A DNA stretch of 13,953 nt from Deferribacteraceae bacterium UBA1873 (GTDB taxonomy: Bacteria > Chrysiogenota > Deferribacteres > Deferribacterales > Flexistipitaceae). The notes under the pieces are model-generated. The model searched no databases. It saw nothing but the letters and a program-made list of their open reading frames with translations, and was not told where the DNA came from. The stretch lies in contig DDHP01000014.1 of NCBI GenBank assembly GCA_002338145.1, positions 1 through 13,953 on the forward strand, read 5' to 3'. This document shows positions 13,786 to 13,953 of the stretch, one piece after another. Made by a program: the position numbers and the translations under genes. The stretch's first letter is position 1, and every line of letters begins with the position of its first letter.

Positions 13786-13953
13786 CAAACTTAAACCCGA
13801 GAAAAAAAGACTTTTTATTGTATTACTATCATTTGTTGGGTCCACACTTGTCCTTTTTACAGGTCTTTTTTGGTACATTTCATATAAAGGGCTCGATTCC
13901 ATATCAAAGTTTGCAGGCAATATTTTTACATTAATGATACTTGCTTTTGGTAT
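13778..13953 (+). CDS. Partial gene, N-terminus of a DUF116-like membrane protein
   Basis: An open frame runs from a TTG at 13778, overlapping the last 8 bp of fmt, to the end of the window (58 codons, no stop). The start is basic (DNKLKPEKKRLFI) and leads into one membrane segment (about residues 13-33, ending LFWYIS), followed by a second hydrophobic stretch at about 48-58. DUF116 proteins have such an N-terminus, and DUF116 genes often follow fmt. That identification rests on context and memory; the cysteine-rich DUF116 domain itself is outside the window. The ribosome-binding site is weak (AGGGAC, 5 nt spacing), which fits coupling to fmt. The gene is cut by the window edge, not broken. 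Confidence 0.5.
   Translation, partial: MDNKLKPEKKRLFIVLLSFVGSTLVLFTGLFWYISYKGLDSISKFAGNIFTLMILAFG

Overview
The window reads as chromosomal housekeeping DNA from a low-GC (roughly high-30s percent by eye), Gram-negative, anaerobic-type bacterium. The best guess is Deferribacterota (a Flexistipes/Deferribacter-like organism). That rests on a complex I operon with ferredoxin-rich NuoF and NuoG, an LL-diaminopimelate aminotransferase, the rpsF-ssb-rpsR-DUF2232 cluster, and fmt followed by a DUF116-like gene. This is inference from gene content and style, not a database match. I see no transposase, integrase, CRISPR array, tRNA, rRNA or plasmid element.

Region 1 (49-7224, minus strand) is the front part of a complex I operon in the order nuoA-B-C-D-E-F-G. 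Genes overlap or are separated by at most about 16 bp. NuoB, C and D form the quinone-reducing connecting module, NuoA is a membrane subunit, and NuoE, F and G form the NADH-oxidising arm. The arm resembles NAD(P)-linked or bifurcating hydrogenase/formate dehydrogenase modules: NuoF (596 aa) has an extra N-terminal thioredoxin-like ferredoxin domain and a C-terminal 2x[4Fe-4S] ferredoxin, and NuoG has a second ferredoxin-type [4Fe-4S] motif. The N-terminal NuoF ferredoxin domain lacks one expected cysteine ligand (Gly19). A promoter candidate and a perfect inverted repeat lie upstream of nuoA. The remaining membrane subunits would lie beyond base 1.

Region 2 (7370-8296, minus strand) is an RluA/RluD-family rRNA pseudouridine synthase. 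It is divergent from region 3, and its start is best placed at a TTG with a strong ribosome-binding site.

Region 3 (8417-9639, plus strand) is rpsF-ssb-rpsR, encoding ribosomal protein S6, single-stranded DNA-binding protein and S18. It is preceded by a promoter with a perfect -35 box and a leader hairpin, and closed by a 16-bp stem terminator. Region 4 (9697-12753, plus) holds a DUF2232 membrane protein, a cation diffusion facilitator whose TTG start overlaps the DUF2232 stop, and an LL-diaminopimelate aminotransferase, closed by a second terminator. Region 5 (12859-end, plus) is fmt overlapping a truncated DUF116-like membrane-protein gene.

No wholly unknown system is evident. The points most worth a second look are the composition of the NADH module and the degenerate NuoF cluster site, the regulatory palindromes before nuoA and rpsF, and the DUF2232 gene that begins 15 nt after a strong terminator with no ribosome-binding site.
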